64,000 nucleotides of DNA from the NCBI GenBank assembly GCA_036346375.1, contig CM070517.1, forward strand, positions 16,037,161 through 16,101,160. The letters are read 5' to 3'. This document shows, piece by piece, positions 12,269 to 23,300 of the stretch. The position numbers and the translations under genes are program-made. The DNA is from Guadua angustifolia (taxonomy: Eukaryota; Streptophyta; Magnoliopsida; Poales; Poaceae). Below the pieces are notes generated by a model. The model did not search any database, was not told the origin of the DNA, and was given only the letters and a program-made list of their open reading frames with translations. Each line of letters opens with the position of its first letter. Positions within the stretch are counted from its first letter, which is position 1.

Positions 12269-13340
12269 TAACCATACTCAGTGGCGCAGCTGCGGAGCTA
12301 GAAAACTTTCTACAGGATGTATATTTTACATGTGCAATTCTATAGTTTTATACAATGATTTTGTAGCATTATAAATCTTATATATAAATTTGAAATTTTC
12401 TAAAGTACAATACAAATAGTTGTAAGATCTTTAAAATCACAAATCACCAAAATCCAAGCGTTACAATGGCTTAAAACATTACTTTAGGACAAGTACTGTT
12501 TTTATGCATCTGCTCGATATAAGTTATATAAATTTTGAAACTAGTGAAAGGATAAGTAATCATTATCTATCATTTTAAGCATGATTTAATATTTGTGCAA
12601 ATTTTAAAAAAGAGATGTTGTAGATCTTAGATTTTTTTTTTGGGACTGTTCAAAGATTTTTCCCTGAGCGTTGGAATAAATACATGAGGTGTTTTTACCT
12701 TTTATTTTTTACTTTTTGTAACTTTTACATATATTAATATATTCACAGTAGGATAATTGCTGGAGTCAATAGTTATAGCTTGGGCCCTAATTCTTTTAGT
12801 TTAGGCCCTATTTTGAGGTATAGGACTCTATTTTAAGGCCTGGTTGTTGGAGATGCTCTAACCATACTCAGTCGCGCAGCTGCGGATCTAAAAAACTTTC
12901 TACGGATACATATTTCACACGTGCAATTCTATAGTTTTGTACGATGATTTCCTAACATTATAAATCTCATATATAAATTTGAAATTTTCTAAAGTACAAT
13001 ACAAATAGTTGTAAGATCTTTAAAATCATAAATCACTAAAATCGAAGCGTAACAATGGCTTAAAACATTACCTTAGGACAAGTACTGTTTTTAGCATCTT
13101 CTTGATACAAGTTGTACAAATTTTGAAGCAAGTGAAAGGGTAAGTAATCATCACCTATCATTAAGCATGCTTTAATATTTGTGCAAGTTTAAAAAAAGAG
13201 ATGCTGTGGATCTTAGATTTTTTTGGGGACTGTTCAAAGAATTTTTCCCTGAGCGTTGGAATAAATACATGAGGTGTTTTTACCTTTTATTTTTTACTTT
13301 TTGTAACTTTTACATATATTAATATATTCACAGTAGGATA
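12269..13340. repeat. Direct duplication of about 490 bp upstream of the CNL gene
   Basis: Two copies, 12269-12755 and 12859-13340, begin at ACCATACTCAGT and end at TTCACAGTAGGATA, separated by about 100 bp. They differ by scattered substitutions and small indels. The spacer includes TTGTTGGAGATGCTCTAA, a grass MITE-type terminus. A third, shorter copy lies at 6725-6890. No coding content. The stretch 12040-13340 has no other feature. Confidence 0.85.
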
Positions 13341-13472
13341 CTTTCCTTCTGTTCTCCTTTAAAAAAATTAGACGAGGTGTTTAAAGAGAGAAAATTAAAC
13401 CTGCCTGACGATGAGACGCCCTAATTAAGCCCATAGTTAAATGAGATTTTCTTCCTCGCAAAAAAAAGAAAG

Positions 13473-13474
<2 letters not shown>

Positions 13475-13502
<28 letters not shown>
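13475..13502 (+). repeat. (AG)n microsatellite
   Basis: About 14 uninterrupted AG units, in a region without other coding signals. Confidence 0.95.
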
Positions 13503-13507
<5 letters not shown>

Positions 13508-13644
13508 AGACTTGCTGCTTCCATCCAAAAGGCCGGGAACACATATTGTGTAAATTGTTTCCAACCAAAAGACAGTGACGGAGCTACAGCAAGACTTACC
13601 CAAGTGCGCGTGAGGATTTCCATGAAGAAATAATTAAACTTTCA

Positions 13645-13742
13645 TGCTTGAACGATTCAAAGTAGAGCATTCCTTCTCGAGGGAAGAAATTTCCCTGCTT
13701 GAACGTTTCAAAGTAGAACATTCCTTCTCGAGGGAAGAAATT
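13645..13742 (+). repeat. 51-bp tandem duplication
   Basis: Two copies of a unit starting TGCTTGAACGATTCAAAGTA (13645 and 13696), each ending in TCGAGGGAAGAAAT. The copies differ at only a few positions. Confidence 0.9.
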
Positions 13743-14989
13743 CTGACGGAAGAAGTTCAAGAGTTTCTTTTGGCAGAAATTTACTAGCTTTTGGCATTAG
13801 AAGGGGTGCCTCTGATGTGCTCTGCTCATATTTTTATCTGCCGTCAGGCTGAAATAATTCAGGAAATGGCTAACATGGCACTAAAGCAGCCAATGGGACC
13901 GGATGGCTTCATCTACAGATTCTACACTACAGGCAAAGCAAAGCACCTTGGATACAAACCACTGAACAAACTTGCTTGAGGAAAGCTATCTCATGTTTCG
14001 GAACACAATGTGGTAGGTAGCTAGTCTTATTCGGATGCCGAGTTGCAGACTTGCAGTGCAGGACACCGAGTTGGACAAACCTGTAGCTAGCTCTCCACAT
14101 CACTAGGTCTTCAGGCTGTCCAAGATGAACACAGAATTAATTAGCACAATGTAGAACATCATTTTTTTTTCGAAATAAGAATGTACGACATCTTTACAGT
14201 GCTGTTTCTTATGGGAGTAAAACTACTACAGCACCAAAATTTAGTTCAGATTAAAAGGCTACATAACCACAGAATTTGAATCAGTGGGTGTGCAAATCGG
14301 ACTCTGGGTACCAAATTACCATGATGGCAGCTGGTTGCTAGTCGTCAGAATCACTCGTATCCGTCGGTGTCCTCGTACTCGCTCCTTCAACCACAGAGAG
14401 ATGGGAGGGGAAGAGGGATAGGATCAGCAAAAAAACTTTCATGATAGGAAATGAAATGAAGCAAACAAATTAGCGAAACCAGCCAGACGACGCGGACGAA
14501 ATCTTGTAGCCATGTCACGCTCTTCCCTTCCATTCTCATCCTTACACATACATTCTTCACATAATCTAGGGGGTCAGACTTGAGAGCATGTATATACATG
14601 TCACCTTTCTAGTAACCTATGTCACATAGTATTTTAGGTAATGTGGAGGAGAGATAAAGGTGATGTATACTATTTAACAGAAAGTTTTATGGACCGCTTT
14701 ATATTGTGCATACTATTATATAGACAATTTATTAATTTTATAAGAGATCGTTATATATGAACAATTATATAGACAATCCATTATATGAGCTATCACTTTT
14801 AGTTCTCTCTATAAATGATATGAAGATGTATTATAGATAACCACTGTCTATACCAGATGTGGCAGTTGGAACGCAAGGTGATTGCTTATATAATGGAAGC
14901 CTCCACCTCATGCTGAGTTGCATGAAAACAGAGCGTGACAACTTTCAGGAAGAATTGTGGATTTAATTCGATTTTGCTTTTAAATCCAT
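13743..14989. other. Intergenic sequence with duplicated NLR flank, copy 2
   Basis: Bases 13925-14350 are the second copy of the segment at 4690-5240. Within it, the 44-base block around AAAAGGCTACATAACCACAG (14249) recurs almost unchanged at 16451. The rest (14350-14989) is AT-rich and shows no ORF with a known domain. Confidence 0.5.
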
Positions 14990-15297
14990 CAATATTTGTT
15001 TTCACATATGTGATGAGGTACTATCACAAACGATTCTTAATACAAACCGTTTATGATAGCCTATTGTCACATGTTGTTTTTAGTATAAACCGTCTGTGAT
15101 AGCATATAATCACAGATGGTTTATATCACGAACTGTCTATAATAATAAACTATCATAGACAGTTTGTATCAATAACCGTATGTACTAAGTGTTTTACAAT
15201 GCGTTGTATTATCATAGACATAATTTTAAAGACATTTCAAAAAACTGTCTATAATAATGTTTTCAAACCGTTTGCAATAGCTTTTTCTGTAATACTG
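14990..15297. mobile_element. CACTA-type subterminal repeat fragment
   Basis: Many diverged copies of AAACCGTCTGTGATAG in both orientations (for example 15046, 15088, 15110, 15152) end near 15280-15297 in CTTTTTCTGTAATACTG, close to the mirror of a CACTACAAGAAAAAG terminus. Arrays of such motifs next to the end mark CACTA elements. No transposase is present here. Confidence 0.55.
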
Positions 15298-15299
15298 GT

Positions 15300-16440
15300 T
15301 AGTCTCGACCTAGAGGCCGTCCAAGGCCTGAAAGATGCTCGACGCCCAAGTCAGCACCACCAACATACTCGGAGATCACCTTCCATGCGTGGAAGCAAAG
15401 ATGAAGCCGTTGGAGTGCTGGCATAGCACCTGATGCAAATACCAAGCCCGCTCAATATGTCTGCTCATGTTCGTAGTACTTTAGGTGCCTTAATCCGTCA
15501 CTGCCGACGGTCAGCTTTACTTTGGGGTCAGTCCACCAGAACAATGTTAGCTGGAGATGGGTACGACAAGGCATGCCCATGAGGAGATGAGAGACCTTCC
15601 TAGCTCGTCAAATCCATCAACTATCAGGCGTAATCCCTTTGGAAACCTGTCAATTGAATGCCGTATATTAAGATTCTGGAGATGCGGAAATTAAGGTGCA
15701 GCTTGGATCCGTGAACAGATACTTGCCTATATGACTATCAGCAAGAAAAATCGAAGGTTGCATTTGCCTAACCCATTAACGGAAGACACCAAAAGTTTAA
15801 AAAGTCCTTCATGATCATCTCCCCTAATAAGAAGTCCGTCACAATCTATTGTGAGATCTTCTCAATTTTGTTAGATGCCCAAGCTCTCCTGCAAATTTCA
15901 TTGGGTTGTCAGTACCACTAATAGTTGAAAACTCCTCCAAGGCTTGCATACCCCTAAATCATCTGCAGGAAACGCAAGTTCGTTATGGACAAATAGGCGC
16001 ACCAGTTTCCGTAGCAGGAATGTAGCTGATGGCAGTCTTTCCATTGAATGACAACCCACCAAATCGAGTCTCTCTAAGTGTTATAGCTTCCCAATTCCAT
16101 CTGGAAGCTTGGTAATTTTCAAACATCCAAGTCGCAAATACCTCAGCTGAAATAAAATTCCAACTTTTTTAGTATGCTTGTTTTCCATGCATCCAAATCC
16201 TTTTAAATCCAACACCCGCACAGCCTGAAATTTGAAAAGGCATCTATTTAATTCCCCAAAACACATTCAAGGAGCGAACATGTAAAATGGTTTCTGAAGT
16301 TGCACAGATTTCCCCTTCAAGTCCTGTATCATCAAATTGCATGGAGAGCCAACGAATCTTGATTGGCAAAGAACTGCAGTCACGTCCATTAAAAACGTAA
16401 CAATATTCTCTTCATTTGACAAAGATATTAAAAGCTTCAA
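15300..16440 (-). pseudogene. LRR fragment of a second CNL resistance gene
   Basis: Minus-strand translation between 16440 and 15300 gives leucine-rich repeats in several frames. The best open piece (16266-16081) reads AVRVLDLKGFG, LFQLRYLRLG and ITKLPDGIGKL, then passes a stop and continues HLERLDLVGC. Further down it matches the last LRRs of the CNL at 6915-12039 (FPHLQNLNIR, FPKGLRLIV), with stops and frame changes throughout. No coiled coil, P-loop or NB-ARC was found above 16440. It is a truncated, dead paralogue, on the same strand and in the same order as the intact gene. Confidence 0.75.
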
Positions 16441-17110
16441 AATTTACATCAGATTAAAAGGCTACATAACCACAGAATTTGAATCAGTGGGTATGCATGT
16501 CGGGACCCGAATATGCAAATCCGGGCCCTCTGTGTAAACCACACTAGTCCAGAATCACGCTAGTGTACACAGAATCAACATAGATGAATATCACAATCAT
16601 ACACAGCAGACACATAATTAAAAACTTCATATATTAAATAATACCTGTTGAATGATCTTATAGTCGAACTTACATAAGCAAGCCTCACAAGGCTAAACTG
16701 CGAATAACGCATTGAACAGCAGTGGAATGAAAATGTAGTTAAACCCCTCAGTATACCACAGGCAACTGATAAGGCTCACACCCTGAACATTTGTCTCTTC
16801 CTGGTACTTCTCCAAGCTGATGTAGACTCCTCAACTAATGATGTTATTAGCAAGGGTGAGCATAAAGCACTCAACAAATTGTGCACAGAATGCAATGCTA
16901 ACATAACTATATGTAAAACTTATTCTAAAGGAATGGCTAACATGACTATTTTGTATTAAAGCAGCATTTTAAATGAATACAATAGGTAGATTGAAAAGAT
17001 AGTAAAACAAATAATAGTAATAGATTGATTTAACATTTCTCAAGTAAACAAAGGTATCTAATCCTAAGTCAAGTTCAAACCTTCCATGGCAACATGCCAT
17101 CCCATCCCAA
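16441..17110. other. No gene; short NLR-flank repeat at the left edge
   Basis: 16443-16492 repeats the block at 14241-14290. The remainder is AT-rich and has no recognisable coding or transposon signal up to the gypsy gag. Confidence 0.4.
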
Positions 17111-17128
17111 GTTTTCATTTTATAAAAT

Positions 17129-18800
17129 CTAACCCTTCATATCTTCATCCTTCACCCCGTTCTCGAAGGCAACAATCACTGCCTTATCCGAGATATAGGG
17201 GATCAGGTTCCTTTTGTCATTGAATCGTTGAATGAAGCTGCGCAGCGACTCTCCTGGCTTCTGCACCAGCCGATGCAAGTCACTACGTGTTCCGGGGCGT
17301 TCATACATGTCTTGAAAGTTAGCGATGAACTGTGCCCGCAACTCGGCCTATAACGATATCGACTGAGGCGGGAGGTTTAGTAGTCAAGACCTAGCTGCCC
17401 CATCGAGAGTGGATAGTTGGCCATCACCTTCTCGTTGCCTCCGGCTGCTCTCATAACTGTAGTATAGATCTGCAGCCATTCAACAGGGTTAATCTTTCCT
17501 GAATACTTCTCAACCGGATCGGGCTTGAACTTGTCCGGCCACCTGACCGCGCGCAGTGCTGGAGTGAACGCCTTAGCACCCCTCATTGATGTCCTCTGGG
17601 GTCATGTGGCACTGTCCTCTGTGTGCATCTTGCCGAGGGGGAAACCTGTGTCGCGGCACCGAGCGGTCCCTCGAGGGTGAAGATCTACCACAGCGGGCAT
17701 GTCGTGTCAGAGATCGGCCTCTGAAGGACGAAGACTCATTATCTCACCTTTCATGCTCTTCGCGGTCTCGCTCTTCCCTCCGATCTTGTAGGACTTCACG
17801 CAAGTCTCAACGATCATGCGGGATTCGATCTCGGAGGTCTCCAGGATATCTCTAGAGGGGGTCCGAGTGGACCGTCCTGGAAGCACAGTGGCTAGAACTG
17901 GCCACTGTTGATCTTGCTGCTCAGCGACTGCCATAGGATGGCCCCGATAGCCGACTCCGGGTGCCCTGTCAGCTTGGCTGTCCGAACGCTGAATTAGCTA
18001 CTCGAGCAGTCTGAGCTTGCGCTACATTGAGCAACATCTTCATCTGGTCAAACACCGACGTCATAGGATTGGCCGGGTCCAACGGTGGGAGAATGTGAGC
18101 GCACTGGACATTGGCCTCAGGAGTACTGAAGACATCACTGGGGTGGCTGTGCTGGGATGCTGTTCTTGGAACACGGCTGGGCACGCCATTGTCCTTACGC
18201 TGCCAAATGGCCTGCTACCCCTGGAATCCTGGCGCCTACGGGTGAGGTGTCGTAGCATTGTCCAGGTTGAGGTGCTTTAACAATCTGGCCGCAATCCCTA
18301 CTGTGGCTATGGCTGTCGGATCACGACGATGGTCTGTCGTGCTAGGAGAAATATCCGTGACTGCATGCGTTGCACCGGTTATTGCTCCAAGATCCTGGGG
18401 CGTTCTCGGAGGAATGTGACCTTCCTGGTTACCCAAGGCTTCTGCTCCAGGTTCCCTCTCTTGGGAACTTCCGACTGTTGTGCCTTTGCAGGCTCTGGCC
18501 ATGAATACGTGGCGATCTACATGACTGCTGCTTTGACTGCTAAGGTCATCGCTGCTATTGTCGCTATCGCTCTTTGTGTCCATGCACTTGAGAACGCCGG
18601 GCTCCAGAGGATCAAACTCGATGAAGCACACCTCTTGGCTTGGGTCCTTAGAATAGGACTCGATGAAGTCAATATGCTCGAGGCTACTGGCCGGACCGTA
18701 TCGGTACACCATGGTTCCGAAGACGATCTTAGAGCCCATTGGTGGGGCTTGGCTGATGTCAAGAATTGCCACATTGACACGTGATGAAGACATGCTTAAC
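17129..18800 (-). pseudogene. Gypsy retrotransposon gag remnant (element A)
   Basis: Capsid-type gag read on the minus strand. The N-terminal part starts at 18800 (MSSSRVNVAILDI) or earlier and runs to about 18236 as a low-complexity acidic and Ser-rich region. It continues in broken frames to 17586-17377 (FTPALRAVRWPDKFKPDPVE and NPVEWLQIYTTVMRAAGG) and 17341-17129 (ANFQDMYERPGTRSDLH and GESLRSFIQRFN), the conserved core of grass RIRE/Athila-like gag. Stops and frameshifts separate the parts and nothing downstream (protease, RT, integrase) is present, so the element is truncated. Its primer-binding site and LTR lie just above it. Confidence 0.75.
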
Positions 18801-18820
18801 CTATAAAAATAGCTGAAGAC

Positions 18821-18837
18821 CCCTACCTGGCACGCCA
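18821..18837 (-). other. Primer-binding site of gypsy element A
   Basis: On the minus strand the sequence TGGCGTGCCAGGTAGGG follows directly after the probable LTR end. This is close to the TGGCGCGCCAGGTAGGGG-type site found in many grass gypsy elements. The gag remnant lies immediately 3' of it. Confidence 0.65.
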
Positions 18838-18840
18838 GCT

Positions 18841-19560
18841 GTCGAAGGTTAGTGCTCGACAATACACTTATATTCGGGTACCTTCGAGATATGCAAAGTC
18901 AAACACGCAAGAGGGAATATGCAATGTAGATAGGTTTGGACCTCATTGATGAGTAATACCCTACTCCTATGTCGGCGGTGATTAAGATCGATGAAGAAAG
19001 TACAAATTGATGGGGGTATCCCTGATTACAAAGAAGAACTACAAATCTGGGGGATGGCTAGACTACGGCTTGTATGTGGCTACGCTAGATCGCTGAGGGT
19101 TGCAATGGCTTCTTCAGGCTTGCACTCGCTTCTGATCGGCTCTGGATGGGCTTCGTGGATTTGCTCTGGCTTGTGGCACTTTGATTGGCTTCCCTTTGGC
19201 TTCGTCCCTGACGACGTCCTCCCTGACCCTTATATAGTAGGCTAGAGTACCGAGTTGTAGTCGATGTGGACTCCTTCTGCCGTTTTAATCCTCATATCAT
19301 ATCTGAACTTCCATAGCTACTAGGCATATTCAAGTAGGTCTCCTCGTATCGGGAGTAGGATCTAAACTTTCCCTGCAGGGGATACCCTTTCCGCGTATAC
19401 CTTGTCCCGCAGACTTTGGGCTAGAGATATACGAAATATCTTGGCATTGGCAAGTATGTACGTGACATGATTTCTGACTCTTTGGTGTATGCCTATATCC
19501 CATATTTGGATATTCGACAATTTGGCACCTGCTTCTGGGTACCAATAGTTGCCCTTGTCT
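18841..19560 (-). mobile_element. 5' LTR of gypsy element A (approximate)
   Basis: The sequence upstream of the primer-binding site on the minus strand has a TATA-like CTATATAAGG (about 19229-19241) and ends in TTCGACA next to the site. The upstream limit is set where gag sequence of another element begins (about 19560-19620) and is uncertain. The RIRE2-like identity is inference from the primer-binding site and layout. Confidence 0.5.
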
Positions 19561-19619
19561 GCTGCATTGGACGAGTAGACTACTACTATTGCTGCTGCTG
19601 CGGAGCACAAGAGATTTGA

Positions 19620-20360
19620 CCCTGATAAGCACTAAGGTTGTGGGGCTTGTCTCTGAGACCTTTGGACTTGTGGTGGGGGTTGATGGTTGCTTGTTGGTTG
19701 CCACCCTTGTTGCCTAGATGGTTCTACTTCAACGTTCTTCCGCGCAAGCCATTTGCGCTTTCTACTCTCAAGTACAGCCCTACTACCATGTTCTACCCGA
19801 ACTGTTTTATCTACCAAAGTCTAAAAATCATTGATATCTTGAGCAATCAAGGCACATTTAATTTCCTCATTCAAATGTTCCCTGAATCACTCAATCTTTC
19901 TAGCTTCATCATACACTTCTGAGGTAGCATAGCGGGCTAAGTGGTTGAAGCGATGTAAATATTCTGTGACTGTCATGTTTCCTTGCTTCAATTCCATAAA
20001 CTCTCGCTTCTTTACCTCAATTACACTTGCTGGGATATGGGTACGATGAAAGGCTGCTTTAAATTCTGACCATGTCCCAAACTTGTCCTTCAGAAAGGAG
20101 AGCTTGATAATTTTCCCACCAAATGGTTGCAATTCCTTGCAACTGATAAGACGTATAGAAAACTCTCTCTATCATCACATTGAGCAATGGCTAACTTATT
20201 CTCTATTGCTCTAAGCCAGTCATCTGCTTCCAACGGTTCTAATGATGAAGAGAAATTGGGAGGTCGAGTCTTTAGAAACTCATTCAACTTAGACACTAAT
20301 GGCGCCCCTCCATTTCCACTCCTAACAGCACTTTGAGGAGTAGTATTATGAGCAATCTGT
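19620..20360 (-). pseudogene. Gypsy gag remnant (element B)
   Basis: The minus strand encodes a different gag from element A: LEPLEADDWLRAIENKLAIA (20240-20180), a frameshift near 20130, then FLKDKFGTWSEFKAAFHRTH and VTEYLHRFNHLARYATSEV (20100-19900), the Retrotrans_gag core of grass Tekay/Del-like elements. A further piece at 19817-19632 has the basic, Gln- and Pro-rich tail that precedes the zinc knuckle, but no knuckle is present. Gag runs directly into the LTR of element A at its 3' side and into copia sequence at its 5' side, so it is a nested, truncated relic. Confidence 0.75.
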
Positions 20361-20369
20361 TAGGGAAGC

Positions 20370-23300
20370 TGCTTCTAGATCTCAAGCTAAAGAGTGCACA
20401 CAGACTTTGTCTACCCAGGAGGTCCAACACCTGCTAGACTTATAAGACTGTGAGGGAACTCAACCTAGAGAGAAGAGAGAACAACTAATTACGCATGATA
20501 GCAACCTAAAGTATAAGATGAGAGACCATACGAAGTATGCTAGAAGTCTAAGTGAAGTGAACTCATAAGTCTTAGAACATAAGCCCAACAACACCCAAAA
20601 CTTGCAAAATAAGGAAAATACTAGAGGAAAAAATGTAATACGTAATATACATACCAAGTCCCCCTCACACTAAGTTGTAAAGGCACATAACTCCAAGTTC
20701 ACTATGCAAGACAACAAATGTAGAGTTATCCAAAGGCTTGGTAACGATATCGGCTACCTGGTGATCACTCTCTACAAACTGAAGTGCGATATCCCCTTTT
20801 TCCACATGGTCTCTAAGAAATTGATATCTAACATCAATGTTCTTAATTTGAGAATGCTGCACTGGGTTCTTAGCAATGCAAATAGCAAAAGTGTTGTCAC
20901 AAAAAAGTGGAACACTCTCTATCTCTAACCCATAGTCACACAGAGTCGGTCGCATCCAAAGTACCTGACTACAGCAACTCGCTCAGCAATATACTCGGCC
21001 TCTACGGTGGACTGTGCAACCCTAGACTTCTTCCTACATGACAAAGAAACAAGATAAGTGCCAATGAATTAGCAAGTGCCAGAAATGCTCTTTCTATCTA
21101 TCCTATAGCCAGCAAAGTCTGCATCGAAAAAGGCTTGAAGGGATAGGCAAGAAGAGAAAAAGTACTAAATACCATAATCAGTGGTAGCACGAAGGTACCT
21201 AAAGATGCGCTTCATCGTCTAGCAATGAGAGGTACAAGGAGAAGCCCAAAATCAAGCACACAGACACACAGTAAAATGTATGTCTGGCCTCGAAGCGGTG
21301 AGGTACAAGAGAGCTAATCATGCTCCGAAACTCTTTTTGATCACTAGACTCACCATCCTCGTAAGGCTTGAGGACAACAGTGGTGCTCATAGGAATCATT
21401 ATTAGCTTCCCATCAGACATATCAAAGTATCTCAGGAGGTCTCGAGTGAACTCGCTTTCATGCAAGAAGGTGTCATCCTAAGTTTGCTTGATTTGGAAGC
21501 TGAGGAAGTAACTCAACTCACCCATCAAGCTCATCTCAAACTTTGTGCTCATCACTTCTGAAAACTGATACACAAAAGAATGCAAAGAGCCACCAAAAAT
21601 AATATCGTCCACATAAATCTAAACGAGGAGAAAATAAAAATCCTAGTATCTAATGAATAGAGTCTTGTCTACTATACCCATTTTGAAACCATGACTGAGA
21701 AGATAGGACTTGAATCTCTCATACCGAGCTCTAGGGGCTTGCTTAAGATCATACAAAGCTTTGGAAAGCTTGAAAACATGACTCGGGTATTTGGAGTTCT
21801 CAAATCCTGGAGGTTACTTGACATAAACCTCTTCCTCAATATAGCTATCGAGGAATGCAGTCTTGACATCCATTTAATAGAGCTTGAAGCCCTGAGATGC
21901 AGATAATGCCAGCAGGATCCTAATAGTCTCTAGTCTAGCTACAGAGGCAAAGGTCTCCTCGAAGTCAAAACCATCAACCTGAGAAAAGCCTTATGCAACT
22001 AGTCTAGCCTTGTTATGAATGACAATCCCATCCTCACTCTACTTGTTTTTTAACACCCATTGGTCCCAATGACATTATGACCAGATGGGGACTCTATAAG
22101 CTATCAGACTTTGTTTCTCTGAAAGTTTTCAAGTTCCTTGTTTGTAGCATTAATCCAAGACTCGTCGGATAATACATGAGTAATATCCTTTGGCTCAAAA
22201 GAGGCAACAAAGGTAGAGTGAAGGCAGAAAGAAGATAATACTAATTTTGAGAGTGTCACATGCTCAAATAGATCACCAATGATCTGATCAGGTAGATAAG
22301 AATGCTGAATATGGAGAGGAGGACCAGAAGTGGAAGTGGCCTCTACCTCTTGAATAGAAGAGGCAGGAATAGAACCACTCACTGAAGGAGAATCTGAAGG
22401 CAAGGGCTGGTCTCCCTGAGGTGCAGAAATGGAAATGAGAGGCACCTCAGGTGTAGAGGGGACTGGATCATATGGAATACCATCATCTCCATCGTCCTCA
22501 TTCTCTACAAAGCTGGTCTTGGAGAGAGAGGAAGAGCCGGATATATCGGATCTAGCTCCTAGGCTAACCTCATCAAAGGTCACATTACAGGTCTCTACGA
22601 TCCTATTCACATCACAACTCCAGACCCTATAGCTACGCGAGGAAGACGAGTAACCCCAAAAAATACCATGAGAAGAATGAGACTCAAACTTATCTAAGTT
22701 ACCAGTCCTCAAAATGAAACACTTGCAACCAAATACACGAAAATGAGAGACACTGGGCTTTCGCCCATACCTCAACTCGTAAGAAATGCGGTGCAAATAT
22801 ACTCTCAAGAATACAGGATTAGAAACATGACAAACAGTAGCTATAGCCTCAGCCCAAAACTTCTTAGGAGTACTATACTCATCTAGCATCGTCTTAGCCA
22901 TCTCTACTAAGGTTCTGTTCTTCCTTTCCACTACGCCATTTTGCTAAGGGACGTAGGGAGAAGAGAACTGGTGCTCTAAACTAGACTCCACATAGAAACT
23001 CTCAAAGTATGAGTTCTTAAACTCTGTGCTATTATCATTGCGTATAGCTCGTAAGGCACCTAGGAGCTCAAAAGATAACCTACTGACCAATCTCCTGAAA
23101 TGAGAAAAAATCTCATCCTTCGAGGCCATGAAAAACACCGAAGAATACCTCAAAAATCATCGACAATAATAAGAACATACCACTTCCCACCTACTGACTG
23201 CACTCTAGCTAGACCAACAGTATCCATATATAAAAGATGTCCTAGTGCATCGGTCATCACAACAGTGATTGGGGGATGAGAAACAACAACCATCTTGCCA

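Noticed and set aside
13381..13623. ORFs across the AG microsatellite
   Set aside because: Ser/Leu runs come from the dinucleotide repeat; no homology or start context.
18236..18862. Novel 208-residue Ser-rich protein
   Set aside because: It sits directly after a gypsy primer-binding site and before a gag core on the same strand, so it is the variable N-terminal part of gag.
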